Numbered from the stretch's first letter, positions 25,945-34,533 are shown. The stretch: 64,000 nt of DNA from Parolsenella massiliensis (GCF_900143685.1 NZ_LT671675.1:781111-845110), one strand, 5' to 3'. The notes: a model not told the origin generated them from the letters alone. Made by a program: numbers and translations.

Positions 25945-26196
25945 CTAGTTTCCGCAGCTCGCGCAGTCGTGGCCGCTGCAGCCCGAGCAGCCGCTCGTGC
26001 CCTCGGTGGAGGAGCTGCCGCCGCGCTGGTCGGTGTTGTAGAAGCCCGAGCCCTTGAACGAGATGCCCGAGGCCGAGAAGACGCGCTCTGCCGGCTTGCC
26101 GCACGCGGGGCACGTGATGGCCGGGTGCTCGGACATGGGGTGCTCGACTTCGAACACGTTTCCGCAGCCGGTGCATCGGTAGTCATAACGAGCCAT
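25945..26196 (-). CDS. FmdB family zinc-ribbon protein
   Basis: 83 aa. The N-terminal zinc ribbon reads YDYRCTGCGNVFE...CPACGKPAERVF with two CxxC pairs. The tail has ASGISFKGSGFYNTD, typical of the FmdB family, then a Gly/Ser/Cys-rich end with four more Cys. The function is unknown; FmdB was named as a regulator of formamidase in Methylophilus. The ATG at 26196 has GGAGG 9 nt upstream. Single gene. Confidence 0.9.
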   Translation of the reverse strand: MARYDYRCTGCGNVFEVEHPMSEHPAITCPACGKPAERVFSASGISFKGSGFYNTDQRGGSSSTEGTSGCSGCSGHDCASCGN

Positions 26197-26406
26197 GTGG
26201 AACAACCTCCGTGGTGCCAGCCCTTCTCGGGCTTATCGTGTGCATAGAAATGCGGCCCCTTGGCCGCCTGGGTTACTTTACCCAATCTGCGCCCATATTT
26301 CAGCTGTGATGCGCTTCTCGCGCCATGTCCTCCCACAACGTATACTTGGCTTGCCAACCGAGACGACCAAGACGATTGCCCGCGCAGATGCGGGCTGGGA
26401 GGCCCC

Positions 26407-27111
26407 ATGTCCAAGATCTCCGGTGCCATCTTCGACTGCGATGGCACACTTCTCGACTCCATGCCCATGTGGCTTGGCATGTTCACCGAGCTCTTCAGTA
26501 CGTATGGGCGCCAGGCCACGGGCGAGGACCTCGCCAAGGTGGAGGCCATGACCATCCCGGCCACGTGCGAGTACCTCCACAGCGAGCTTGGCATGGGTGG
26601 CAGCGCGCAGGAGATCTTCGACCACGTCGAGCGCATCGTGACGTACAACTACGAGCACAAGGTGCACGAGATGCCCGGCGCCCGCGCCATGCTCGAGAGC
26701 CTGCGAGAGGCTGACGTCCCCATGGTGGTCGCGAGCTCGAGCCCCACCGCGTTCGTGCGCGAGGCGCTCGCCAGCCACGGCATGCTCGACTATTTCTCTG
26801 ACATCCTGTGCACGGCAGATGTCCGAGACGGGCGCGACAAGGACTTCCCCGACGTCTACCTCGAGGCCCTCGAGCGTCTGGGCGCGCCGCTTGAGGAGAC
26901 GTGGGTGTTCGAGGACGCACCGTTTGCCGTGCGCTCCGCGCGCCGCGTGGGCCTGCACGTCGTGGGCATCTACAACGACCACGACGGCCGCGACGAGAAC
27001 TTCATCCGCTCGTGGGCAGACATCTTCACGAACAACTATGACAACGTCTCGCTTGCGGCCATCGAGGCGTTCGACGACGCCACTCGTCGCCCCAACCCCG
27101 AGGAGGCATGA
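26407..27111 (+). CDS. HAD-superfamily phosphatase (beta-phosphoglucomutase-like)
   Basis: 234 aa. HAD motif I GAIFDCDGTLLDSMPMW (~5-21) with the nucleophile and acid Asp, an alpha-helical cap (~18-85), motif II VASSS, and a C-terminal VFEDAPFAVRSARRVG acidic motif. The cap class suggests small phosphosugars or phosphoglycolate. GGGAGG lies 4 nt before the ATG. The stop overlaps the start of the thiamine pyrophosphokinase gene (ATGA), so the two are coupled. Confidence 0.9.
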   Translation: MSKISGAIFDCDGTLLDSMPMWLGMFTELFSTYGRQATGEDLAKVEAMTIPATCEYLHSELGMGGSAQEIFDHVERIVTYNYEHKVHEMPGARAMLESLREADVPMVVASSSPTAFVREALASHGMLDYFSDILCTADVRDGRDKDFPDVYLEALERLGAPLEETWVFEDAPFAVRSARRVGLHVVGIYNDHDGRDENFIRSWADIFTNNYDNVSLAAIEAFDDATRRPNPEEA

Positions 27112-27866
27112 GGTCCGTGCGCCTGCTGCTTGTCGCCGGCTCCCCCGAGCCCTCCTCGCCTGTGCTCGTCTCGCGTCTTGCCGCCGAGGCAGACCAGGTG
27201 CTCGCCATCGATCGAGGTGCCGAGGCGTGTCGTGCCGCCGGCGTCGTGCCAGACGCATTCTGCGGAGACGCCGATACCGTGAGTCCCGAGACGCTCGCAT
27301 GGGTGCGCGAGCGCGCGGCGGCAGACGCCCCGGTGAGCGAGGGCACGCTTGGCGTGACGCCCGCCGACGGCGTGCGCGAGCGGCCGCTCATCCACGGCCT
27401 GCATGGGAGCCTGGGCATCCGGCTCTTTCCCCCGGCGAAGTACGACACCGATCTGTCCCTCGGATTCTCGTGCGCGCGCCAGATCGCTGCCGAGAGGGGA
27501 GAGGTGCTTGATGTCACCGTGACGTGCGCTAGCGCGGGTCGCATGGACCATGCGCTTGCGGTGTTCGGCGTGCTGGCGAGCAACGCCGACCTTGCGCCTG
27601 TGCTTGTCGAGGATGCCTCCGAGTGCCGCATCCTCTCGCCTGAGGGGCGCGCGAGCTGGACGTTTGGGGAGGAGGCCATGGGCGCCCACTTCTCGTTCGT
27701 AGCCCTTGCCGACGGCTCCGTTGTGAGCGAGGCGGGCATGCGCTGGGAGCTCGACCATTTCCGCGTCGATGCCTTGCGTGACCGAGGCATCTCCAACGTC
27801 ATCGACCGCGCTGGCGCCACCATCGAGTGCCACTCCGGCATCCTCGCCGCCTTTCTCATCCGGTAG
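27108..27866 (+). CDS. thiN: Thiamine pyrophosphokinase
   Basis: 252 aa. Transfers pyrophosphate from ATP to thiamine to give the cofactor TPP. The N-terminal domain has AIDRGAEACRAAGVVPDAFCGDADTVS (the GDxDS-type motif ends in Thr here). KYDTDLSLGF is the KDxTD-type metal and thiamine motif, and ASAGRMDHALA follows. The second domain ends SNVIDRAGATIECHSGILA. About 40 extra residues lie between the first two motifs. No thiamine transporter or TPP riboswitch is seen. Confidence 0.88.
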   Translation: MRSVRLLLVAGSPEPSSPVLVSRLAAEADQVLAIDRGAEACRAAGVVPDAFCGDADTVSPETLAWVRERAAADAPVSEGTLGVTPADGVRERPLIHGLHGSLGIRLFPPAKYDTDLSLGFSCARQIAAERGEVLDVTVTCASAGRMDHALAVFGVLASNADLAPVLVEDASECRILSPEGRASWTFGEEAMGAHFSFVALADGSVVSEAGMRWELDHFRVDALRDRGISNVIDRAGATIECHSGILAAFLIR

Positions 27867-27880
27867 GCGCCGAGTGAAGT

Positions 27881-27950
27881 CGCGAGTGTAGGTATTTGGT
27901 CAGTATCGGCTCGGTATTTGTCGCTATCTGACCAATTATCTACACTCGCG
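27881..27950. repeat. Palindromic intergenic repeat, copy A (70 bp)
   Basis: Begins CGCGAGTGTAG and ends CTACACTCGCG, exact inverted termini. Inside, TTGGTCAG (27895-27902) pairs with CTGACCAA (27928-27935). It would fold into a long hairpin. The same plan recurs at 29029-29098 and 34307-34377. Confidence 0.9.
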
Positions 27951-28029
27951 GCGAAAAACTGCGGTTGCGGTTTAGTTCGCCGCTTGATGCTGTAGCCTAC
28001 GGGCAAGCTTTGGCGAGGGGAGGCGTGCT

Positions 28030-28990
28030 ATGGGAAGACGGCGCAAGATTGGGTCTGAGCTTGCTGCTCGTTTCGAGCAGGAGGAGGGCCTGGGTCGTTG
28101 CCTTATTTCTAGAGGCCCGGCAGAGGCGCGGCGTCTTGCTCGGCTCTGTGAGGATGGTCTGCTGCTGAGGCCTGTGGACGGGCTGTACGTGCGGGCATCT
28201 TTCTGGGCCACGCTTGATCCAGCTGCCAAGTCTCGTGCAATCATTCGCGCGCTTGCGGAGAAGAACGCCGACTGGGTGTTCTCGCACGTTTCTGCGGTGT
28301 CGATATACGGACTTAGCGTCACGTATTCCTTTCTCGCAAAGATACACGTCATTTCGCGCTCGGGCAGCAAGAGGTCGGACGTTATCCAAAAGCACAGGAT
28401 GGCCCGTGCTGCCCGTTGCGTTGGGGGAGTCAGGCTAACGACCCCCGAGGAGACGGTCCTTGATTGTGCGGCGCTCATGCCATTTCCTGATGCCCTTGCC
28501 GTTGCGGACTCGGCTGTTGCCTCTCGTCTGACGTGCGAGAAGCATCTGAGAAACGCTGCAGTGCACCGTAGCGGGTATCGCGGCATCAGAGCTGGTCGAA
28601 GGGTTGTTTCCTGTGTCGACGGACGCTCGGAGAGCGGTGGCGAGTCCATCGTACGCGGGATACTTATCGAGCTTTGCTATCGGATTAACGGCATTCAGGT
28701 TCCGGTTGCCAGCATTGATGAAGCCAAAGGCCCCCCTACGACTCGACCTCGTCCTTGCCTCATCCGATGGAACGCTCATTGACCTTGAAGTCGACGGATC
28801 CGACAAGTACGTGAATCCTCAGATGAACGGTAGATCGCCTCTGAAGGCCCTCATGCGCGAGCGACAGCGCGAGGCCGGAATAACCTCCCGCGGCTATAAG
28901 GTCATGCGCGTCACCGTTGCTCAGGCGAGAGATCGTGAGTGGTTCAAGCAACGTCTGGCTGCCTACGGCGTGTTCCCCGAACTTCCCTAG
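28030..28990 (+). pseudogene. Frameshifted AbiEi-like / nuclease-fold protein
   Basis: Two overlapping frames read as one protein of ~320 aa if one base is removed from a run of six C (28731-28736). The N-terminal part (~residues 1-235) resembles AbiEi-type antitoxin or type IV TA transcriptional regulator proteins (winged helix, FSHVSAVSIYGLS, TTPEETVLDCA). The other frame supplies LRLDLVLASSDGTLIDLEVDGSDKY and a KVMRVT end, the D-ExD-like core of Vsr/DUF559 nuclease-fold domains. The gene is less GC-rich than its neighbours and lies between two copies of the palindromic repeat, which suggests transfer. It could be a decayed gene, a phase-variable gene or an assembly error. No AbiEii toxin gene is adjacent. 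Confidence 0.7.
28731..28736 (+). repeat. C6 tract at the frameshift point
   Basis: Six C residues; with five, the upstream frame would run on as KGPLRLDLVL and join the two halves of the AbiEi-like gene. Confidence 0.85.
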
Positions 28991-29028
28991 GCCTTATCGC
29001 CGTTGCGCGTCTTTTCGCCTACGAATAC

Positions 29029-29098
29029 CGCGAGTGTAGGTATTTGGTCAGATACGGGCCTATATGAGGCTCCAAATGACTAAATGACTACACTCGCG
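29029..29098. repeat. Palindromic intergenic repeat, copy B (70 bp)
   Basis: Exactly 70 bp like copy A, with CGCGAGTGTAG at the left and CTACACTCGCG at the right end. The left arm reads GTATTTGGTCAG as in copy A; the inner right arm is more diverged (TGACTAAATGA). It lies 38 bp after the AbiEi-like gene. Confidence 0.9.
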
Positions 29099-29144
29099 GT
29101 CTTGTCCTGATGTGGTGAGATCGGGTGTCGCCCAAGCAGCCCAA

Positions 29145-29172
29145 CAAAAAAGGGCCGCCCGGAGGCGACCCT
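29145..29172 (-). terminator. Terminator of rpmB
   Basis: On the minus strand a 9-bp stem with one G-U pair (29164-29172 with 29151-29159) and TCCG-type loop is followed by six T. Canonical. Confidence 0.9.
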
Positions 29173-29199
29173 AAGCAAAAGCTATGAGATGGTCTGCTA

Positions 29200-29388
29200 C
29201 TAGGAGCGGGCGACCTTGCCGGACTTCAGGCAGGTGGAGCAGACGTTCATCTTCTTCTTGTGGCCGTCGACGACAACCGTCACGTGCTGGATGTTCGGAC
29301 GGAACTTGCGGTTGGTGACGCGGTGCGAGTGGCTGATCGAACGACCGGCGACGGCGTGCTTGCCGCAGATGGCGCAAACCTTAGACAT
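29200..29388 (-). CDS. rpmB: 50S ribosomal protein L28
   Basis: 62 aa, the normal length. It begins MSKVCAICGKHAVAGRSISHSHR and ends CSTCLKSGKVARS. Two CxxC pairs make this the zinc-binding (C+) form. The ATG has GGAGGT 8 nt upstream. It ends in tandem TAG TAG stops and is a single-gene transcript with its own promoter and terminator. Confidence 0.97.
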   Translation of the reverse strand: MSKVCAICGKHAVAGRSISHSHRVTNRKFRPNIQHVTVVVDGHKKKMNVCSTCLKSGKVARS

Positions 29389-29445
29389 TGTGTACCTCCA
29401 TGTAAGCGGCGCATCTTGCGGCCGCCTTCGACGCATAGCTGGATA

Positions 29446-29473
29446 AGAATAGCACAGCTCCCGTGCCCTGCAA
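29446..29473 (-). promoter_or_regulatory. Promoter of rpmB
   Basis: On the minus strand: -35 TTGCAG (29468-29473), 16-bp spacer ending TGC, -10 TATTCT (29446-29451). The TGn in front of the -10 makes it an extended promoter. Confidence 0.7.
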
Positions 29474-29556
29474 GCAGTTTTCGCCGAGATGTTGTGTCCG
29501 TGGTGTGAAGTCTAACCCAATGCTGTGTTCCGCGCGAGCCCTCCGTTCATTTGGGC

Positions 29557-29593
29557 TATAAACCTAACGATGAAAACTAACACTAGAAACTAA
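29557..29593 (+). promoter_or_regulatory. marR promoter with three 13-bp-period direct repeats
   Basis: AACCTAA (29561), AAACTAA (29574) and AAACTAA (29587) start exactly 13 bp apart, immediately after and overlapping a -10-like TATAAA (29557-29562), and end ~20 bp before marR. The position fits an operator for self-regulation by MarR or for another factor; MarR sites are normally palindromic, which these are not. Confidence 0.5.
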
Positions 29594-29613
29594 TTTTGGA
29601 TCGAGGTGATTGC

Positions 29614-30099
29614 ATGGCCGAGAACATCGATGAGTTCGCCGAGTGGACGAACGACCTCATCGGCCTGAGCGAGGACATCCGCCGCATGAAGCCGGCGCCC
29701 GAGCTCAGCTCCGCCACGAAGGGCATGCCCGCCGTCATGCGCGCGCTGCTCATGGCCGACGGCCCCATGTCTCCCGGAGAGATCGCCCGCGCCTCTGGCG
29801 TCACGGACGCCCGCATCGCAAACACGCTGCGCGTGCTCGAGCAGAAGGGCCTCATCGTCCGCAGACCCGCCGAGCACGACAGGCGACGCGTCGAGGTGTC
29901 TGTCACCGACCGCGGCCGTGAGGTCTCGCTTGCCCACTTCAACGCCGCGAAGGGCATGGTCGAGAACTTCCTCCGCGAGATGGGCGAGCAGGACGCCCAG
30001 GACTTCGTCCGCGTGCTCACGCGCGTGAGGGACGTCATGGCCGCGCGCCGTCGCGAGGGCCGTCAGGTGTGCCCTCCCGCATCTCCGGGCGCCGAATAG
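29614..30099 (+). CDS. MarR family transcriptional regulator
   Basis: 161 aa. Winged-helix DNA-binding domain at ~45-115: MRALLMADGPMSPGEIARASGVTDARIANTLRVLEQKGLIVRRPAEHDRRRVEVSVTDRG in outline, with the DRRR wing typical of MarR. Helices at both ends give the dimer interface. The ATG at 29614 follows GAGGTGA. It lies 111 bp before an ABC exporter operon and probably controls it, as MarR proteins beside drug exporters often do. The ligand is unknown. Confidence 0.9.
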   Translation: MAENIDEFAEWTNDLIGLSEDIRRMKPAPELSSATKGMPAVMRALLMADGPMSPGEIARASGVTDARIANTLRVLEQKGLIVRRPAEHDRRRVEVSVTDRGREVSLAHFNAAKGMVENFLREMGEQDAQDFVRVLTRVRDVMAARRREGRQVCPPASPGAE

Positions 30100-30126
30100 T
30101 CACCGGGTACACCGCGCGTCACCAGC

Positions 30127-30157
30127 CGTCCCAAGGGGCTACGTCCCCTTTGGGACG
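30127..30157 (+). repeat. Hairpin between marR and the ABC exporter
   Basis: CGTCCCA/TGGGACG plus GGGG/CCCC inner pairing around CTACGT, without a T-run. It shares the GGGGACG word with hairpins near 18.8, 25.85, 37.0 and 55.5 kb. Confidence 0.5.
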
Positions 30158-30210
30158 TGCCGGGACGCGCAGCCCCGAAACCGCCGCAACCAACAGAAAG
30201 GAGTCAGCCC

Positions 30211-32433
30211 TTGAGGATCGTCAAGCTGTTCAAGAACCACATCCTTGCGCTCGTCGTTGCCATCGGTCTCATCACCATCAGCTGCAACGCAGACCTCACG
30301 CTGCCCACCTATATGAGTGAGATCGTCGACGTGGGCATCCAGCAGGGAGGCATCGCCTCGCCCGTGCCCGACACGATCCGTGCCACCTCGCTCGCAGACC
30401 TCGAGCTGTTCATGTCCGAGGAAGATGAGCAGGCCGTGGAGGCCGCCTATGCCCCGGTAGACGCCGACGGCGTGCGCACCTACCAGGGCAGCGAGGCCGA
30501 CCGTGCCGAGGACGGCGCGCTCGCCAGCGCCATGAGCCTTCCCGAGACCGTCGCGCTCTCCCTCGAGCAGGGCGTTGACGCCTCCACGCTGAACGACCAG
30601 ATGACGGGCACGCTCGACATGGACACCGTTCGCGCCGCCGTTGCCGCCGGCATGGTCTCCCGTGACCAGCTCGTCTCGGCCGCCAGCGCCATGAGCGACC
30701 AGATGGGCGCCATGGGCGGCTCCATCGTCAAGCAGCGCGCCATCTCCTACGTGAGTCAGGAGTACGAGGCCCAGGGCATCAGCCTCACGGACGTCCAGAA
30801 CTCCTACCTCGCGTCCATGTCGCTCAAGATGTTCGGCCTGTGCGCCGTGTCGCTCGTGGCCACGATCCTCACGGGTGCCGTGGCCTCGCACACCGCCTGC
30901 ACCATCGCGCGAGACCTGCGCCGCAAGACGTTCGACCGCGTCATGCACTTCTCGCCCGCCGAGGTGGGCAAGTTCAGCCAGGCATCGCTCATCACGCGCT
31001 GCACGAACGACATCCAGCAGATCCAGATGGCCACGACGCTGTTCATCCGCATGGTGCTCATGGCCCCCATCATGGGCGTCGTCGCCATCATGCGCGTGCT
31101 GGCCACCCACACGGGCCTCGAGTGGACCATCGGCGTGGCCGTCATCGCGGTCTCGGCCGTCGTGGGCGTGCTCATGGGCCTCACCATGCCCAAGTTCAAG
31201 CGCATGCAGAAGTACGTCGACCGCGTGAACCTCGTGGCCCGCGAGATGCTCGACGGCGTCATGCCCATCCGCGCCTTCGGTCGCCAGAAGCACGAGCTCG
31301 AGCGCTTCGACGACGCGAGCCTCGACCTCATGAACACGCAGCTGTTCACGAACCGCGCCATGAGCTTCATGATGCCGCTCATGATGTTCGTCATGAACTG
31401 CGTGACCGTCCTCATCGTCTGGGCGGGCTCCCACGGCGTGAACGACGGTGTCATGCAAGTGGGCGACATGATGGCGTTCATCTCCTACACCATGCAGATC
31501 GTCATGGCGTTCATGATCCTCACGATGGTCTCGGTCATGCTGCCGCGCGCCGAGGTGGCCGCCGAGCGCGTCGAGGACGTCCTTGCCACCGAGACCTCCA
31601 TCAAGGAGCCCACGCACCCCAAGCTGCCGGCCGCCAGCGCCCCGCATGGCGAGCTTGCCTTCCACAACGTGAGCTTCCAGTACCCCGACGCCCGCGAGGA
31701 CGTCATCGGCGGCGTGAGCTTCACGGTCCATGCCGGCGAGACGCTCGGCATCATCGGCTCCACGGGCTCGGGCAAGTCCACGCTCGTGCAGCTCATCCCG
31801 CGCCTGTATGACGTCACGGGCGGCAAGATCACGCTCGACGGCATCGACGTGCGAGACCTGTCCCTGTCCGAGCTCCGCCGTCGCGTGGGCTACGTGCCCC
31901 AGCAGGGCATGCTCTTCTCGGGTACGGTCGAGTCCAACCTCAAGTTCGCCGGCGACACCGTGAGCGACGACGACATGCGCCGCGCTGCCGACATCGCCCA
32001 GGCCACCGAGTTCATCGAGCAGCGCGAGGGCGCTTGGGACTCCGAGATAAGCCAGGGCGGCTCCAACGTCTCCGGCGGCCAGCGCCAGCGCCTCTCCATC
32101 GCCCGCGCGCTTGCCAAGAGGCCCGAGGTCATCGTCTTCGACGACTCGTTCTCCGCGCTCGACTACAAGACCGACGCGCTGCTTCGCGAGCAGCTCGCCC
32201 GCCACGAGAAGGACAGCGCCGTCGTCGTGGTGGCCCAGCGCATCGCCACGATCATGCACGCCGACCAGGTCATCGTGCTCGACGAGGGCCGCGTCGTGGG
32301 TCAGGGCACCCACGAGCAGCTGCTGCACAGCTGCCCCGCCTACCTCGAGATCGCCCAGTCTCAGCTCTCAGCCGCCGAGCTCGGCCTCACCGATGCCGAG
32401 ATTGCGGCCGTCATGGAAGGGGGTGAGCGCTAA
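30211..32433 (+). CDS. ABC exporter half-transporter, subunit with degenerate ATPase site
   Basis: 740 aa: six-helix membrane domain fused to an ATPase domain. Between the first two helices is a large outside insertion of ~140 residues (~40-195), known in some Gram-positive exporters. Walker A is GSTGSGKST, signature NVSGGQRQR, and Walker B VIVFDDSFSALD, with Asp in place of the catalytic Glu. That is the mark of the degenerate half of heterodimeric exporters such as LmrC and TM287. TTG at 30211 is chosen because AAAGGAG lies 8 nt upstream. Its stop overlaps the start of the second subunit (TAATG). Confidence 0.9.
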   Translation: MRIVKLFKNHILALVVAIGLITISCNADLTLPTYMSEIVDVGIQQGGIASPVPDTIRATSLADLELFMSEEDEQAVEAAYAPVDADGVRTYQGSEADRAEDGALASAMSLPETVALSLEQGVDASTLNDQMTGTLDMDTVRAAVAAGMVSRDQLVSAASAMSDQMGAMGGSIVKQRAISYVSQEYEAQGISLTDVQNSYLASMSLKMFGLCAVSLVATILTGAVASHTACTIARDLRRKTFDRVMHFSPAEVGKFSQASLITRCTNDIQQIQMATTLFIRMVLMAPIMGVVAIMRVLATHTGLEWTIGVAVIAVSAVVGVLMGLTMPKFKRMQKYVDRVNLVAREMLDGVMPIRAFGRQKHELERFDDASLDLMNTQLFTNRAMSFMMPLMMFVMNCVTVLIVWAGSHGVNDGVMQVGDMMAFISYTMQIVMAFMILTMVSVMLPRAEVAAERVEDVLATETSIKEPTHPKLPAASAPHGELAFHNVSFQYPDAREDVIGGVSFTVHAGETLGIIGSTGSGKSTLVQLIPRLYDVTGGKITLDGIDVRDLSLSELRRRVGYVPQQGMLFSGTVESNLKFAGDTVSDDDMRRAADIAQATEFIEQREGAWDSEISQGGSNVSGGQRQRLSIARALAKRPEVIVFDDSFSALDYKTDALLREQLARHEKDSAVVVVAQRIATIMHADQVIVLDEGRVVGQGTHEQLLHSCPAYLEIAQSQLSAAELGLTDAEIAAVMEGGER

Positions 32434-34277
32434 TGGCAGACGAGAAGACCGTCGCGGCGCCCAGGCGCCAGCGTGGCCCCATGGGCCGCATGGGCGGCCG
32501 CTCCACCGAGAAGGCCAAGGACTTCAAGGGCACGATGAGGCAGCTGCTTGGCTACATCGGCCAGCACAAGGTGGCCGTGTTCTTTGGCATCGCGTTCGCC
32601 GTGTGCTCCGTCATCTTCAACATCGTGGGGCCCAAGGTCTTGGGCCAGGTCACCACGAAGCTCTACGAGGGCCTTGTCGCCAAGGTGAGCGGCACGGGTT
32701 CGGTCGACTTCGACTGGATCGGCAAGACGCTGCTGTTCCTGCTGGGCCTCTACCTCGCGAGCTCGGCGTGCAACCTCATCCAGGGCTGGCTCATGACGGG
32801 CGTCACCCAGAAGATTTGCTACCGCATGCGCAAGGAGATCGCCGAGAAGATCTCGGTCGTTCCCATGAGCTACTTCAACGGCCACAGCAAGGGCGATGTG
32901 CTCTCCCGCATCACGAACGACGTCGACACCCTGGGCCAGAGCCTCAACCAGTCCATCACGCAGCTCATCACCTCGATCACCCAGATCGTGGGCGTGCTCG
33001 TCATGATGCTGTCCATCAGCCTGCCGCTCACGGGCGTCACCGTGCTCACGCTGCCGGCCGCCGCGCTCATCATGATTGTGATGATCCACTTCTCGCAGCC
33101 CTACTTCCGCGAGCAGCAGCAGGTGCTGGGTGCCGTGAACGGCATCATCGAGGAGGACTTCTCCGGCCAGAACGTCATCCAGGTCTTCGACCGCGCCGAC
33201 GCCGCCGTCTCCGAGTTCGACGAGAAGAACGACCGCCTGTTCATCTCCGGCTGGCGCTCCCAGTTCCTCTCGGGCCTCATGATGCCGCTCATGTCGCTCG
33301 TGGGAAACATGGGCTACGTGGGCGTCGTCGTGGTGGGCGCCCAGCTCGCGCTCACCGGCTCCGCCACCCCCGGTGACATCCAGAGCTTCATCCAGTACGT
33401 GCGCAACTTCACCCAGCCGGTCCAGCAGCTCGGCAACGTGAGCAACACGCTGCAGTCCATGGCCGCGGCCACCGAGCGCGTCTTCGAGTTCCTCGCCGCG
33501 CCCGAGGAGGCCCAGGCCGCCTCTCCGGTGGTGCCCGAGAGGTGCGACGGCCTCGTCGAGTTCGACCACGTGCGCTTTGGCTACACGCCTGACAAGACGA
33601 TCATCCACGACTTCTCCTGCACGGCCCTGCCCGGCCAGACCGTGGCCATCGTAGGCCCCACGGGCGCGGGCAAGACCACGCTCATCAAGCTGCTCCAGCG
33701 CTTCTATGACGTGGACGCGGGCTCGCTCAAGGTCGACGGCGTGGACGTCCGCGACTGGGACCGCGCCGAGCTACGCCGCCAGTTCGCGATGGTTTTGCAG
33801 GACACGTGGCTGTTCAACGGCACGATCCGCGAGAACATCCGCTACGGCCGCCCCGACGCCTCCGACGCCGAGGTGGAGGCCGCCGCGCGCGCCGCTCGCT
33901 GCGACCACTTCATCCACACGCTTGCCGGCGGCTACGACTTCGTCATCAACGAGGAGGGCACGAACCTCTCCCAGGGCCAGCGCCAGCTCGTGACGATCGC
34001 TCGCGCCTTCCTGGCGGACCGCCCAGCGCTCATCCTCGACGAGGCCACCTCGAACGTGGACACGCGCACCGAGGAGCTCATCCAGCGCGCCATGGACGCC
34101 CTCATGCAGGGCCGCACGAGCTTCGTGATCGCGCACCGACTGTCGACGATTCGCAATGCCGACGTCATCCTCGTCCTGCGCGACGGTGACATCGTGGAGC
34201 GCGGCACGCACGCCGAGCTTCTCGCCGCCGCCGGCTTCTACGCCGAGCTCTACAACTCCCAGTTCGCCGAGGAGTAG
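32433..34277 (+). CDS. ABC exporter half-transporter, subunit with canonical Walker B
   Basis: 614 aa. A basic N-terminal tail (~1-35), six membrane helices and an ATPase domain: Walker A GPTGAGKTT, signature NLSQGQRQL (SQ rather than SGG), Walker B ALILDEATSNVD with the catalytic Glu present. It complements the first subunit, so the two should form a heterodimer with one working ATP site. The substrate is probably a drug or lipid; the MarR gene upstream favours a drug or toxic metabolite. Confidence 0.93.
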   Translation: MADEKTVAAPRRQRGPMGRMGGRSTEKAKDFKGTMRQLLGYIGQHKVAVFFGIAFAVCSVIFNIVGPKVLGQVTTKLYEGLVAKVSGTGSVDFDWIGKTLLFLLGLYLASSACNLIQGWLMTGVTQKICYRMRKEIAEKISVVPMSYFNGHSKGDVLSRITNDVDTLGQSLNQSITQLITSITQIVGVLVMMLSISLPLTGVTVLTLPAAALIMIVMIHFSQPYFREQQQVLGAVNGIIEEDFSGQNVIQVFDRADAAVSEFDEKNDRLFISGWRSQFLSGLMMPLMSLVGNMGYVGVVVVGAQLALTGSATPGDIQSFIQYVRNFTQPVQQLGNVSNTLQSMAAATERVFEFLAAPEEAQAASPVVPERCDGLVEFDHVRFGYTPDKTIIHDFSCTALPGQTVAIVGPTGAGKTTLIKLLQRFYDVDAGSLKVDGVDVRDWDRAELRRQFAMVLQDTWLFNGTIRENIRYGRPDASDAEVEAAARAARCDHFIHTLAGGYDFVINEEGTNLSQGQRQLVTIARAFLADRPALILDEATSNVDTRTEELIQRAMDALMQGRTSFVIAHRLSTIRNADVILVLRDGDIVERGTHAELLAAAGFYAELYNSQFAEE

Positions 34278-34306
34278 GGTAGAGCGCCGTCCGGCGTCCG
34301 CCTTCT

Positions 34307-34377
34307 CGCGAGTGTAGCCTTTCGGTCACTTGGGAACCCAATTCGGGGCCCTAGGTGACCGATTTGCTGTACTCGCG
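34307..34377. repeat. Palindromic intergenic repeat, copy C (71 bp)
   Basis: CGCGAGTGTAG at the left, GTACTCGCG at the right, and an inner CGGTCAC (34323-34329)/GTGACCG (34355-34361) pair. The middle differs from copies A and B but the size and plan are the same. It lies 30 bp after the ABC exporter. Confidence 0.85.
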
Positions 34378-34533
34378 TTTTGTGTGCAGCGCCGGGGTGC
34401 CGCGTGCGCGAGGTAGCTGCCGTTATGGTAAGGTTGTCCAGATAGATGCGACTCGTGTCGCTACAGCATCGGTTTTCGAGGGGTCCCAAGCGCGCCTTTT
34501 GCTTTGCGGGCCATGCACGAAAGGAGCCTGCGC

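Noticed and set aside
23388-26648. 1086-codon minus-strand open frame opposite def, fmt and rsmB
   Set aside because: Antisense shadow; the plus-strand genes have full family motifs.
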